Below, one piece after another: positions 53,924 through 62,847 of a stretch of DNA of 64,000 bases (within the stretch, counting starts at the first letter, position 1; each line of letters opens with the position of its first letter). The notes under the pieces are model-generated. The model made no database searches. It was not told the DNA's origin and was given only the letters and a program-made list of their open reading frames with translations. Made by a program: the position numbers and the translations under genes. The DNA is from JAYZQT01 sp964412235 (lineage in GTDB: Bacteria; Pseudomonadota; Alphaproteobacteria; MPNO01; UBA830). The stretch is from NCBI GenBank assembly GCA_964412235.1, contig CAYPNT010000005.1:1-64000 (forward strand). Direction: 5' to 3'.

Positions 53924-54691
53924 TCAGGTAGCGACGGGGGTACCGCCACGGTCGGTCAAATAGGTGGCGAGTTCCGCACCGGTCATGGGTAAAGAAAACA
54001 TTTCGTTGCGCATATGCAAGCGCTGCATCGAAACGTCCTGGAGAGCTTTTTTTGCTTTTTCGAAATCACTCTCCGACAAAATCACGTCCTTTAGGTCGTG
54101 AGCAGCGTGGTCAACGTGTCCATCCTCATCGTCTGCGATGATTTTAAAGGCGGCGGCAAGTTTTGTTTCAAAACTGCCCCCTGTTAGCTTAGCACCCTCG
54201 CGGAAGGTCGCCGTCCCGCCACCTTCTGTCAACTCCATTACAGCTCGTACAGCAACGTTTTTAGAATTTACATATTGGTGTCTCATATTGTTTAGTTTTT
54301 CATCTTCTGGAAGCTGTTCAGCATCGCCGTGCTTTAAGGGTCTATCCAGCAAATCCTCCAGAACTTCTGCAAGCACCGTGTAGTGCATAAATTCTTCTAT
54401 CATTTGTTCAAGTCGATGGTGAAATGATCGCCGGTCAAGACCGCTATCAACATTTTCAAAGTTATCGACAAGATGAGAAAATTCCATGTGGAGCCCACAA
54501 GAAAAGCCGTCGGTCGGTCCGTATCCAATAACGGGGTTAAGTTCTTTATACACGGCTGCTTTCAAATACCGAATCCATTTGTCCTTCGTTGGCTGAGAAT
54601 CAAAAAACCGACGCGTTAATTCTGCTTCTGTTTCCCAATAAGGCTTCGCTATATCAACCAGCTGCTGTACGTATGGATTTTGATCGTTCAT
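53924..54691 (-). CDS. Ferritin-like di-iron helical-bundle protein
   Basis: The 255-residue protein is almost entirely helical. Two ExxH motifs, Glu100-His103 (EEFMHY) and Glu189-His192 (DEDGHVDH), together with nearby Glu residues in the first and third helices fit a ferritin-like di-iron site. I do not recognise the specific family; similar bundles occur as oxidases or as carriers for iron. Its ATG at 54691 is the first gene of the pair with the RdhA-like gene eleven bases downstream, so they are probably co-transcribed. It might protect or supply the corrinoid/Fe-S protein; that is inference. Confidence 0.68.
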   Translation of the reverse strand: MNDQNPYVQQLVDIAKPYWETEAELTRRFFDSQPTKDKWIRYLKAAVYKELNPVIGYGPTDGFSCGLHMEFSHLVDNFENVDSGLDRRSFHHRLEQMIEEFMHYTVLAEVLEDLLDRPLKHGDAEQLPEDEKLNNMRHQYVNSKNVAVRAVMELTEGGGTATFREGAKLTGGSFETKLAAAFKIIADDEDGHVDHAAHDLKDVILSESDFEKAKKALQDVSMQRLHMRNEMFSLPMTGAELATYLTDRGGTPVAT

Positions 54692-55109
54692 CTCGTTTCC
54701 CTTTTACATCTTTTGGTGGCGCTGTGTCCGCTTTTGTTGTCTGATGTAGGAGTCAACGAGACTCCGGGTTAGTATTTGCCACCGTTTTCTGCACCGCGCC
54801 GATATTATCTTATATAACCATGTTGCCAGATGGCTACATGTCGGTATGTGAATTTAAGTTGAGTTGCAGTTTTTGCAAGTTAGTCACACGGAGGGCAACT
54901 TTACCGGCACACGGTGTCTATTTCGAAATAGGCGGACATCCGTTAGAACCGCAACACTCGGACAGAATAACGGAATCCACCAGCGCAAATCCTTTGAACA
55001 CGGTATGGGCGCAGCCAAGAAGAGGTTTGCCTCTACCGTTGGACTATTTTCACAATTTATCCCATAATTACAAATAGTTACATGATTAAGAAAAAAGAGG
55101 TGACGGTTC
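54692..55109. other. Longest intergenic region of the window
   Basis: The 418 bases separate the divergent ferritin-like and binding-protein genes and so should hold two promoters. Overlapping short frames here (54820-55077, 54864-55067) have neither a ribosome-binding site nor a recognisable protein. A perfect 14-base palindrome, CTATTTCGAAATAG, lies at 54918-54931 and could be an operator. I see no tRNA. Confidence 0.4.
54918..54931. promoter_or_regulatory. Perfect 14-base palindrome, possible operator
   Basis: CTATTTCGAAATAG is its own reverse complement and lies about 180 bases upstream of the binding-protein gene and 230 upstream of the ferritin-like gene on the other strand. Palindromes of this size bind dimeric regulators, but a chance occurrence is possible and no regulator gene is in the window. 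Confidence 0.3.
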
Positions 55110-55997
55110 GTGGAAACTATAAATATTCAGTTTACTTTGTTCTCGGCGTTTTATTCGCCGCTGATTTCAACGTTTTCCGCCGGATTTCTCCAGGAGGAGG
55201 GGCTGAATCCTCAATGGACCGTCTCACCACCCGGCGTGTCAGCGATCGCAGCTCTGGAAGATGGGTCGGCGCATGTTGTCCAGTCAGCTCTAAGCCAGGG
55301 TTTCGCGCCTCTCTCTAAAGGTCAACGTCCCAGCGTTGTCCATTTTGCTCAAATTAATGAAATGGATGGTTTCTTTATAAGCGCTCGCGATGCTGATGGC
55401 GATTTTAGTTGGGATAAACTGGAAGGCTCTGATGTTGTAACTTTTTCCGGCGGGCAGCCGTTGGCCATGTTCAAATATGCTTGTCATAAAGCAGGGATAG
55501 ATTTTAACAAAATTAATCTTATTCATCCCGGTGGTGCTGCTGATATTGACGAGGCCTTTCGGGCAGGCACTGGTGATTATGTGCAGCAACAAGGTCCATT
55601 TCCCCAGCAGTTGGAGGCCGACGGGGTGGCGTCGATTGTTGCGCAATCCGGACCATTGATCGGACCCGTTGGTTTTTCAAGTCTTGCCGCAAGGCCGGAT
55701 TGGTTGAAAACCGAAATGGCTGAGCGATTTATGCGGGCATACCGTAAGACAAGAATCTACATGAATGAAACGCCCGCCGCTGAAATAGCGGCGGCTGAAA
55801 AACCGTATTTTCCAAATATTGATGAAGCTGTTCTTACTAAATGTATTGCGTCTTACCAGGACCTTGGTACATGGACCCCACACGTAGAGATTACCCCTTT
55901 AGTCTTCGACGTTGTTCTGGACGTATTTGAACACTTTGGGACACTTTCAGAACGGTACAGATGGGAACAGGTGTGTGTGAACCCACCCGGTAGTTGA
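55110..55997 (+). CDS. SsuA/THI5-like solute-binding-fold protein without signal peptide
   Basis: The 295-residue protein has the NMT1/SsuA-type periplasmic-binding fold: INIQFTLFSAFYSPLISTFSAGFLQEEGL, then VSPPGVSAIAALEDGSAHVVQSALSQ and VVTFSGGQPLAMFKYACHKAGIDF. Such proteins usually bind sulfonates, nitrate or thiamine precursors outside the membrane. Here the start is a GTG at 55110 with GAGGTG upstream, and an in-frame TGA at 55101 rules out a longer protein, so there is no export signal. It may be cytoplasmic, like yeast THI5, or bind ligand for the enzymes encoded next. No ABC permease or ATPase lies nearby. It precedes the TfdA-like gene by nine bases. Confidence 0.78.
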   Translation: METINIQFTLFSAFYSPLISTFSAGFLQEEGLNPQWTVSPPGVSAIAALEDGSAHVVQSALSQGFAPLSKGQRPSVVHFAQINEMDGFFISARDADGDFSWDKLEGSDVVTFSGGQPLAMFKYACHKAGIDFNKINLIHPGGAADIDEAFRAGTGDYVQQQGPFPQQLEADGVASIVAQSGPLIGPVGFSSLAARPDWLKTEMAERFMRAYRKTRIYMNETPAAEIAAAEKPYFPNIDEAVLTKCIASYQDLGTWTPHVEITPLVFDVVLDVFEHFGTLSERYRWEQVCVNPPGS

Positions 55998-56006
55998 GAG
56001 TTGTCA

Positions 56007-56906
56007 ATGGACAACGCGGTGGGGTTGAAGCTGCTTCCACGACAACCGCTATTTGCGGTGGAATTAGGTGGAATAAATCTCAGGCAAACGTTTAGCAAGG
56101 AGCAGATCGACCAAATTGTCGCCGTTTTACATAAATTTGCGGTTGGTATTGTCAGGCATGACGCGCCACTAACGGATGACGAACATATTGCTTTTAGTCT
56201 GCTCCTCGGGCCCATCGAGAAAAAGAATATCTTGAAAGTTTCCAATAGTGGAAAAAACCGTCTCGCTCGCTTTGAAATTATAGACCAAAGCAATCTTGAT
56301 GAAACTGGGAATATTTATTCAGACACCGATCGTCGCCTCGCCTTTAAGCGAGCCAACCGGCTTTGGCATACGGATATGTCGTTTCATTCAAATCGTGCCA
56401 CATACTCTTTGCTTTCTGCAGTTTTATTGCCGTTTGATGGTGGTCCAAAAACTGAGTTTGCGGATATGCGTGCCGCGTATGACGCCCTGCCACAAAAAAT
56501 GAAGAAAAGTTTAACCGGTCTGGTTTCAGAGCATTCTTACTGGTATTCCCGCGTCGCGGGTGGAGGACCGAAGGCATCTCTGGAAGAACTTGCCTCGAGG
56601 CCACCCGCACAACATTTTCTCGTGCATGAGCGCGGGGGCCGAATGGCTCTGTACTTGGCATCGCATGCATCACAGATCGTAGGGTGGCCACCCGATGAAA
56701 GCCGTGATCTTTTAGATGAACTAATAACTTTTGCGACCCAACAGCAGTTCATCTATGAACATAGTTGGAATACCGGGGACGTGGTAATATGGGATAATCT
56801 ATTAACCATGCACCGAGCGCGACCCTTTGATGATCGGGTACAGGTTCGGGACGTGCGGCGTACAACCTGCAGGGAAATTGATCCTTTATTACTTGAAGGA
56901 AAGTAA
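56007..56906 (+). CDS. TfdA/TauD-family Fe(II)/2-oxoglutarate dioxygenase
   Basis: The 299-residue protein has the iron ligands His121 and Asp123 (LWHTDMSF) and His269 (TMHRARPF), and the cosubstrate Arg in VQVRDVRRTT (about 281-285). The segment YSLLSAVLLP and DMRAAYDALPQKMKKSLTGLVSEH is close to TfdA (2,4-D dioxygenase) and its alkaloid/aryloxyalkanoate relatives. The start at 56007 is preferred over a TTG at 56001. It lies between the binding-fold gene and a GMC oxidoreductase in one operon and overlaps the latter by one base. It probably hydroxylates an ether, sulfonate or similar substrate that the neighbouring oxidoreductase then oxidises. Confidence 0.87.
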   Translation: MDNAVGLKLLPRQPLFAVELGGINLRQTFSKEQIDQIVAVLHKFAVGIVRHDAPLTDDEHIAFSLLLGPIEKKNILKVSNSGKNRLARFEIIDQSNLDETGNIYSDTDRRLAFKRANRLWHTDMSFHSNRATYSLLSAVLLPFDGGPKTEFADMRAAYDALPQKMKKSLTGLVSEHSYWYSRVAGGGPKASLEELASRPPAQHFLVHERGGRMALYLASHASQIVGWPPDESRDLLDELITFATQQQFIYEHSWNTGDVVIWDNLLTMHRARPFDDRVQVRDVRRTTCREIDPLLLEGK

Positions 56907-58510
56907 TGGAAAAGAAATCGTTTGATTATGTGATTGTTGGTGGTGGTTCTGCGGGGTGTGTTATGGCAGCCCGCCTTAGTGAAAATCCTAATAAAACCGT
57001 GTGTCTGCTTGAGGCGGGACCTCGAGACCGACACCCTTTTATCCACGTCCCTGCGGCTCTTTTTACCCTTATGAGGCATAAGACATTAAATTGGTGCTTT
57101 TCAACGGAACCACAAGAAGCAATGGAGGAAGCTCGGGTTTATCTGCCCAGAGGCAAGGTGCTTGGTGGTTCAAGCTCCATAAACGGGATGGTGTATATTC
57201 GCGGACATCGTAATGACTATGACGATTGGGCTGCGGCCGGAAATTATGGGTGGAGTTGGAACGATGTTTTGCCGTGGTTTAAGAAATCCGAGTCCAATGA
57301 ACAATTTGGCGAAGATCCCTTGCATGGTAATTCGGGGCCGTTAAACGTCACGTTTGTAGACAGACCAAACCCACTGCACGAAACCTTCTGCGTTGCTGCG
57401 GAGGCGCTCCAATACCGACGTAATGATGATTTTAACGGCCAAGAGCAGGAGGGTTTTGGTATTCATCAAGTTACTCAGAAAAACGGTCGCCGCTGGTCTA
57501 CTGCCGCGGCGTTTCTAAAACCCGCCCAGAACCGTCCAAACCTCGAAATTATAACAGAAGCGACGGTAACACGGGTTGTCGTGTCTGAAGGGAAGGCCAC
57601 CGGTGTAGAAATTCACATTGGTGGTACGTCACGACAGATTGGAGTTAAAGAAGAGGTTATCTTGTCCGCTGGTGCGTTTATTTCGCCTCAGATATTAATG
57701 CTTTCGGGTATTGGAGACGGAGAAATTTTGTCTAAAAAGGGGATAGAGGTTGTTCGCAATATTCCAGACGTCGGGAAGAATTTGCAAGACCATATTGCGG
57801 TGCGGCTCGAATATGATAGCCCAAGTACCACGCCTTATGGACTGTCTTTCCGGGCGTTACCATACCATGCATGGCAAGCGTCAAAATATTTGTTTGCTCG
57901 GCGCGGGTTCTGGACAAGCAATCTTGTGGAAGGGTGCGGTTTCATCAGGAGTGAGAGGAATCTTGATCGACCCGATATACAGATCGTGTTTGTACCCGGT
58001 AAGAGAGGACAAAATGGACGATTGATGGGGTGGGGCCACGGTTTTAGTACAAATACAGTATTGCTGCGGCCTAAAAGTAGAGGTGAAGTTCGCCTTTCTT
58101 CAAACAACCCGAGTGATCCTCCGGTTATCGACCCAAGGTTTTTCTCCGAGGATCAAGATCTAAAGGTGTTGACGCGCGGGTTTAGTCAGGTACGCCGATT
58201 GACCGACTCACCATCATTTGACGGGCTGCGCGGTCGTGAAGTAGCGCCGGGTCAACTTTTCGAAGATGAGGCAGAGCTATCGGATTGGGTTCGCGAGTCC
58301 GCAAGTACAATTTTTCACCCAGTTGGTACCTGTAGGATGGGAAACGATGATGCGTCTGTAGTTGACCCGGAACTTCGTGTTCGTGGTGTGCGGGGCCTGA
58401 GAGTGGTCGATGCTTCTATAATGCCTACGATTGTTGGTGGAAACACGAACGCGCCCGTTATCATGATTGCAGAGAAGGCTGCCGACATGATCGGTAGTTT
58501 GGCATCTTAA
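56906..58510 (+). CDS. GMC-family FAD-dependent alcohol oxidoreductase
   Basis: The 534-residue protein is a glucose-methanol-choline oxidoreductase of the choline dehydrogenase type. FAD binding is seen in VIVGGGSAGCVMAARLSE and LLEAGPRDRHPF, the first GMC signature in RGKVLGGSSSINGMVYIRG, and the catalytic His in STIFHPVGTCRMG with Asn in VGGNTNAPVIMIAE. It oxidises a primary or secondary alcohol to the aldehyde or ketone. The start overlaps the dioxygenase stop (TAATG), so its substrate could be a product of that enzyme. It is convergent with the MDR gene, which ends three bases away. Confidence 0.88.
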   Translation: MEKKSFDYVIVGGGSAGCVMAARLSENPNKTVCLLEAGPRDRHPFIHVPAALFTLMRHKTLNWCFSTEPQEAMEEARVYLPRGKVLGGSSSINGMVYIRGHRNDYDDWAAAGNYGWSWNDVLPWFKKSESNEQFGEDPLHGNSGPLNVTFVDRPNPLHETFCVAAEALQYRRNDDFNGQEQEGFGIHQVTQKNGRRWSTAAAFLKPAQNRPNLEIITEATVTRVVVSEGKATGVEIHIGGTSRQIGVKEEVILSAGAFISPQILMLSGIGDGEILSKKGIEVVRNIPDVGKNLQDHIAVRLEYDSPSTTPYGLSFRALPYHAWQASKYLFARRGFWTSNLVEGCGFIRSERNLDRPDIQIVFVPGKRGQNGRLMGWGHGFSTNTVLLRPKSRGEVRLSSNNPSDPPVIDPRFFSEDQDLKVLTRGFSQVRRLTDSPSFDGLRGREVAPGQLFEDEAELSDWVRESASTIFHPVGTCRMGNDDASVVDPELRVRGVRGLRVVDASIMPTIVGGNTNAPVIMIAEKAADMIGSLAS

Positions 58511-58512
58511 AA

Positions 58513-59487
58513 TCAATATACGTTTAAAACAATTTTTCCAAAATGCTTATTTGCTTTCATGTATTCGACTGCTTCGGCTACATCGTCTAGGGAAAATTCG
58601 CAGTCGACCGGTAGGCTTAGCGCGCCTGCTTCAACATCAGACCATAGGTCAGCTTGCATCGTTCGAACTATAGCGCGTACCTCTTCGATGGTTCTCGTTC
58701 GAAAAGTGACGCCGACGTAATCAATACGTCGCTGCGCATGGAGGTCGAAATTGAAATCTCCTGAAAAACCGCCTAATCGCCCCACGTTTACAATGCGACC
58801 GAGCACACGGGTGGCCGCCAGGTTGGCGTTGGCCGCATAGCCGGAAATTTGGTCTACGATTAGATCTAAACCTGCCCCACCTGTTGCATGAAGAACCTCC
58901 TCGACCCAAGTTTCATCGCGAGAGTCCACGGCTAAATCCGCACCAAATTCTCTAAGACGGCCGCGCCGTTCAGAATTTGTTGAAGAACCTACGACCAACT
59001 TCGCGCCGAGCCTCTTGGCTATTTGCAGGCCCATCAGGCCAACGCCAGTACTAGCACCTTGGATCATTACGCTTTCGCCCCGTTGAAAACGACCAGCGGT
59101 CACTATAGCGTTGTGCATTGTTTGTAATGCCACTGGCAGAGTAGACGCCTGTGCCCATGTCATGTTGTTTGCGGGGATGGGAACTGTTCTACCCCAGTCG
59201 GCCACCGCATATTGTCCCCAGCCTGATGTCCCCGTGCACATAACTCGGTCACCAGGTTTCACATTAGTGACCTCGTTGCCCATATCTACAACCTCTCCGA
59301 CATACTCGATCCCTGGGATCGTCCCGGGCCCACCATTCCGGCCATGTGCCATACCGCTTGCTACCATTGAGTCGGCCCTGTTCATTCCACAGGCATGAAC
59401 CTTGATTAAAACCTCGTTTGATTTGGGTGTTGGTTCCGCTGTGTCACCCACTTTAATACCATTGTCACCTACCATCGCCGCTTTCAT
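58513..59487 (-). CDS. Zinc-free MDR quinone-oxidoreductase-like protein
   Basis: The 324-residue protein is a medium-chain dehydrogenase of the QOR/NADPH:quinone reductase type. It has VLIKVHACGMNRADSMVASGM, IPGIEYVGEVVDMGNEV, GDRVMCTGTSGWGQYAV and the NADPH-binding SVMIQGASTGVGLMGLQIAKRLGA. Zinc-binding cysteines of alcohol dehydrogenases are absent, as expected for quinone or enone reductases. The ATG at 59487 is divergent from the second UbiD gene, about 120 bases away. Confidence 0.87.
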   Translation of the reverse strand: MKAAMVGDNGIKVGDTAEPTPKSNEVLIKVHACGMNRADSMVASGMAHGRNGGPGTIPGIEYVGEVVDMGNEVTNVKPGDRVMCTGTSGWGQYAVADWGRTVPIPANNMTWAQASTLPVALQTMHNAIVTAGRFQRGESVMIQGASTGVGLMGLQIAKRLGAKLVVGSSTNSERRGRLREFGADLAVDSRDETWVEEVLHATGGAGLDLIVDQISGYAANANLAATRVLGRIVNVGRLGGFSGDFNFDLHAQRRIDYVGVTFRTRTIEEVRAIVRTMQADLWSDVEAGALSLPVDCEFSLDDVAEAVEYMKANKHFGKIVLNVY

Positions 59488-59605
59488 TTTTGCTCCTCAA
59501 CAACAAATTTCAGACAATCGTTCCAACTGCGAAGAAAAACTTTCTCGCAGGCCCTTGCCGGACTGTGCCAGCATCCCCATCATGACCTTCGGAGAGGGGA
59601 CGTCA

Positions 59606-61231
59606 ATGAGCGATGCTCAATCGCGCGGTTACAATGATTTACAAGACCACCTTGAAGCACTTGAGGCGGCCGATTTGTTAATAAAGATCCATGAGGAAAT
59701 AGATAAAGATTCTGAATTAAGTCCACTCGTACGGTGGCAATTTCGGGGCGGAATACCAGAGGCGGACCGAAAAGCTTTTCTTTTCGAGAATGTAAGGAGT
59801 GGAACCGGAAGAAAATTCGAGATGCCTGTCACTGTTGGAGCGCTTGCTGGGAACGCGGCAATCTATTCGATAGGCATGGGGGTTCCAGTCGACGAGATAG
59901 GAGCGTGCTGGTCTGAGGCGATTTCTAAACCCATTGCACCCATAACTGTTCCCTCCGGGGCTTGCCAGGAAATTGTGTTCGAAGGTGATGATCTACGCTC
60001 AGGAAATGGGCTCGACGCGCTACCTGTTCCCATCTCAACCCCAGGTTACGATTCTGCACCCTATCTTACGGCTACGGCTTGTATTACCAGTGATCCTGAT
60101 ACGGGGATCCAAAACTTAGGGACCTATCGGGGTGGACTTAAGGCCCCTGATCGGTTGGGTTTAAAACTTTTCATGTCCCTCGGACAGGGAGGGGCGACGC
60201 ATTGGCGAAAATATCGCTCTCGCAACCAGGCAATGCCTATAGCTATGGTTGTAGGTTGCCCACCGCCGGTTGCCTACGTAGGGCCCCAGAAGCTGCCTGA
60301 AGACATGGATGAATTGGCGGTTGCCGGCGGAATCGTTGGTTCACCGATTTGTGTCACACGGGCACAAAAATCCGACTTACTTGTACCCGCAGAGGCTGAG
60401 ATCGTAATCGAGGGGCTGCTGGATCCAGAGTACCTGGAGCCTGAGGGTCCCTTTGGTGAAAGCCACGGTCATATAAATCTTGAAGAATTTAACTTTATCT
60501 TTGATGTGACCGCGGTGACGCGCCGAAAAGACGCCGTGTTTACGTCTATAATTAGTCAGGTAACTCCGTCCGAGTCTTCTGTTATCAAACGAGTAGCCTA
60601 TGAGCCATTATTTCTCGCGCATCTTACGGAACGCCTGGGTGTGCGCGGGGTGGTGAAGGTTTTTATGCACGAAGCCCTAACAAATTTGCGTAAGGTAGTC
60701 GTAATCCAGTTCAACAGAGGAACACCACGGACCGAGATCTGGCGGGCATTATATGGGGCCATGTCATTCCAAGAGCCTGTTGGGAAATACATGATTGCGG
60801 TTGATGAAGATATAGATACCAACAATTTAGATGCCGTCTTCTGGGCCATGAGCTACCGTGCAAATTTAGCTCAGGACTGCGAAATTTTAAAACACCGGCC
60901 CTTGGGGCATGGTCCAAGGACCGTCGCTAGAGAGGATGCCACCTTGGCGGTTGATGCAACACTGAAAGCGGATATGGCACCTGTTGCTTTACCCAAGAAA
61001 GAGTATATGGAGCACGCGCAGAAACTCTGGGAGAAGTTTAACCTACCAGCTCTTCAGCCCGAAGCACCTTGGCACGGCTACGAACTGGGAGATTGGAGTG
61101 AGGAATGGGACCAGATTGCGCGCAAAGCGGCGGCAGGCGACTGGATTGCCAATGGGGAAAGATCTTATCAACGTCGTCGCAGGGATTTACAACCAAATAC
61201 AGACGTTCGACGGGCACTTGATGATGATTAG
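59606..61231 (+). CDS. UbiD-family prenylated-FMN decarboxylase (second copy)
   Basis: The 541-residue protein is a paralogue of the UbiD-type enzyme at 15 kb. It has the hallmark EPEGPFGESHGH with the two active-site Glu, and SSVIKRVAYEPLFLAHLTERLGV. The start at 59606 has GGAGAGGGG upstream and gives a beginning (SDAQSRGYNDLQDHLEALEAADLL) like the first copy; an in-frame ATG at 59582 and the long frame from 59402 are less likely. It should decarboxylate or carboxylate an aromatic or unsaturated acid using prenyl-FMN from a UbiX encoded elsewhere. The next gene, a GST-like protein, starts immediately after the stop. Confidence 0.88.
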   Translation: MSDAQSRGYNDLQDHLEALEAADLLIKIHEEIDKDSELSPLVRWQFRGGIPEADRKAFLFENVRSGTGRKFEMPVTVGALAGNAAIYSIGMGVPVDEIGACWSEAISKPIAPITVPSGACQEIVFEGDDLRSGNGLDALPVPISTPGYDSAPYLTATACITSDPDTGIQNLGTYRGGLKAPDRLGLKLFMSLGQGGATHWRKYRSRNQAMPIAMVVGCPPPVAYVGPQKLPEDMDELAVAGGIVGSPICVTRAQKSDLLVPAEAEIVIEGLLDPEYLEPEGPFGESHGHINLEEFNFIFDVTAVTRRKDAVFTSIISQVTPSESSVIKRVAYEPLFLAHLTERLGVRGVVKVFMHEALTNLRKVVVIQFNRGTPRTEIWRALYGAMSFQEPVGKYMIAVDEDIDTNNLDAVFWAMSYRANLAQDCEILKHRPLGHGPRTVAREDATLAVDATLKADMAPVALPKKEYMEHAQKLWEKFNLPALQPEAPWHGYELGDWSEEWDQIARKAAAGDWIANGERSYQRRRRDLQPNTDVRRALDDD

Positions 61232-61972
61232 ATGCTTTCCATTGTCCCAGCGGCTTTTTGCACCGTGATCACGCAATATACATGGCCGACACCCAACGGA
61301 CACAAGGTTTCTATCTTGATTGAAGAGTTGGGGCTCGAAAATGAGGTTGTGCCAATAGATATCAATACGGGTGCCCAGTTCAGTGACGATTTCTTAACAA
61401 TCAGCCCGAACAATCGTATTCCTGCTATTATGGATCACGAGCCGGCGGATCGAGGTGCCCCAATTTCTGTGTTCGAGAGCGGCGCCATACTCATGTACCT
61501 TGCGGAAAAGGAGGGTAAATTTCTGCCACATCCTCAAAATACGCGAGCGAGAACATGTGTAATTGAGTGGCTGATGTGGCAAATCGCCGGGCTCGGCCCC
61601 ATGGCTGGGCAGGCTCATCATTTTCGTCAAGCAATGGGTGGCGAAAGTGTAGCATACGGGATCGAACGTTATTCGAGAGAAGTCCGCCGGTTGTACAGCG
61701 TTATGAATGATCAACTCTCTGAACACGAGTGGCTGGCTGGAAACGAGTATTCTATTGCGGATATTGCTTGTTGGCCTTGGGTGCGTCCGTCGCGGCGACA
61801 GGGTATAGATAAGGCCGAGTTCATCAACCTAAAACGCTGGTTTGAGTCTATGTCGGCTCGACCAGCCGTGAAGAAAGGAATGGAACTCCTTTCGGAGCAT
61901 CGGGGCACGAAATCGATGAGCAGCGAGTCCCGCGATATACTCTTTGGCGCCCGTTCACTTGAGCGGAATTAA
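61232..61972 (+). CDS. Glutathione S-transferase, YfcG/Ure2-like
   Basis: The 246-residue protein has the thioredoxin-like N-terminal domain with QYTWPTPNGHKVSILIEELGLENEVVPID, typical of the Nu-class YfcG group, and ISPNNRIPAIMDHE with VFESGAILMYLAE for glutathione binding. The helical C-terminal domain runs from about 95 to 215. YfcG-type GSTs act mainly as disulfide reductases and peroxidases. The ATG lies directly after the UbiD stop, so it is translated with it. A GST paired with UbiD could detoxify or isomerise pathway intermediates. Confidence 0.87.
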   Translation: MLSIVPAAFCTVITQYTWPTPNGHKVSILIEELGLENEVVPIDINTGAQFSDDFLTISPNNRIPAIMDHEPADRGAPISVFESGAILMYLAEKEGKFLPHPQNTRARTCVIEWLMWQIAGLGPMAGQAHHFRQAMGGESVAYGIERYSREVRRLYSVMNDQLSEHEWLAGNEYSIADIACWPWVRPSRRQGIDKAEFINLKRWFESMSARPAVKKGMELLSEHRGTKSMSSESRDILFGARSLERN

Positions 61973-62847
61973 TTCTTGTTAGAATTAAGAGGAAGTTTGG
62001 ACTCTTCGCGAACACTATACCAATTTGCGCCAAAAATAATGACCCCGCCCAGTGCTGTCCAAGGACTTATCGCCTCCGCATATAGCAAAAACCCAAGCAG
62101 TGCCATTAGGGGTAGCCGCAAGAAGTCGAGTGGAAAGATTATCGTTATGTCGGAAAGTTTTAGTGCGCGGGCCATGGTGTAGTGCGCGGCGAGGCCAGAA
62201 AGCCCCCATGTGATTATCCACGGTACGTCTGCTATTGTTGGTGTCACCCATTGGAAAATAAAAACTGCGGGTACTAATCCTAACGGTAGCTGTATCAGGT
62301 TCATGTAAAAGATGATGCCTTGCGGCGTGTCGGTTCTTGTTAGGTATTTGACTATAATTCCTGATGCCGAATATAGGAAGGAACCAAAAAGCATGACAAA
62401 ACCAGCCGTACTGAACGCAGAACCCTCGGGTTGAAGAATAACGAGGACCCCCCCAAATCCTATCAAAGTGGCTATCCATTTGTGACGCCACATTCTCTCG
62501 CCAAGGAATAAAACAGCAAGGATCGCCGTAAATACGGGCACTGAAAACTCTATAGCGGTCAAGTCGGATAAGGTGAGATATAAAATACCGTACATCCAGC
62601 AAATTTGGGCAGAAAATTGTATTAACGCTCTAACACCATGGTACCTGAATTTTGCTGTTTGGAGATCACGGAAGCGATTACGGATAATGAATGGAAAAAC
62701 CACTATAATCCCTATCAGTGAGCGGAAGAAGAGGATTTCAAATGTGGACATCGTCGAAAACAATTCTCGCGCAGAGATTGCCATCCCGGCAAACCCCGCC
62801 ATTGTTCCACAAAACCATATGACGGATTGAAAGAGGGGTGGCATCAC
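61969..62847 (-). CDS. EamA/DMT-superfamily membrane transporter
   Basis: The 292-residue protein has the two five-helix halves of the family: VIWFCGTMAGFAGMAISARELFSTMSTFEILFFRSLIGI opens the first and LFGSFLYSASGIIVKYLTRTDTPQGIIFYMNLIQLPLG begins the second. The C-terminus is polar. Its start overlaps the stop of the upstream EamA gene (ATGA at 62844), so the two are translated together and may form a heteromeric transporter, as in paired small multidrug resistance-type systems. Its 3' end overlaps the GST stop by four bases. Confidence 0.86.
   Translation of the reverse strand: MMPPLFQSVIWFCGTMAGFAGMAISARELFSTMSTFEILFFRSLIGIIVVFPFIIRNRFRDLQTAKFRYHGVRALIQFSAQICWMYGILYLTLSDLTAIEFSVPVFTAILAVLFLGERMWRHKWIATLIGFGGVLVILQPEGSAFSTAGFVMLFGSFLYSASGIIVKYLTRTDTPQGIIFYMNLIQLPLGLVPAVFIFQWVTPTIADVPWIITWGLSGLAAHYTMARALKLSDITIIFPLDFLRLPLMALLGFLLYAEAISPWTALGGVIIFGANWYSVREESKLPLNSNKN

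Noticed and set aside
54820..55077. Small protein in the intergenic region
   Set aside because: No ribosome-binding site, no recognisable pattern and a competing frame in the same place.
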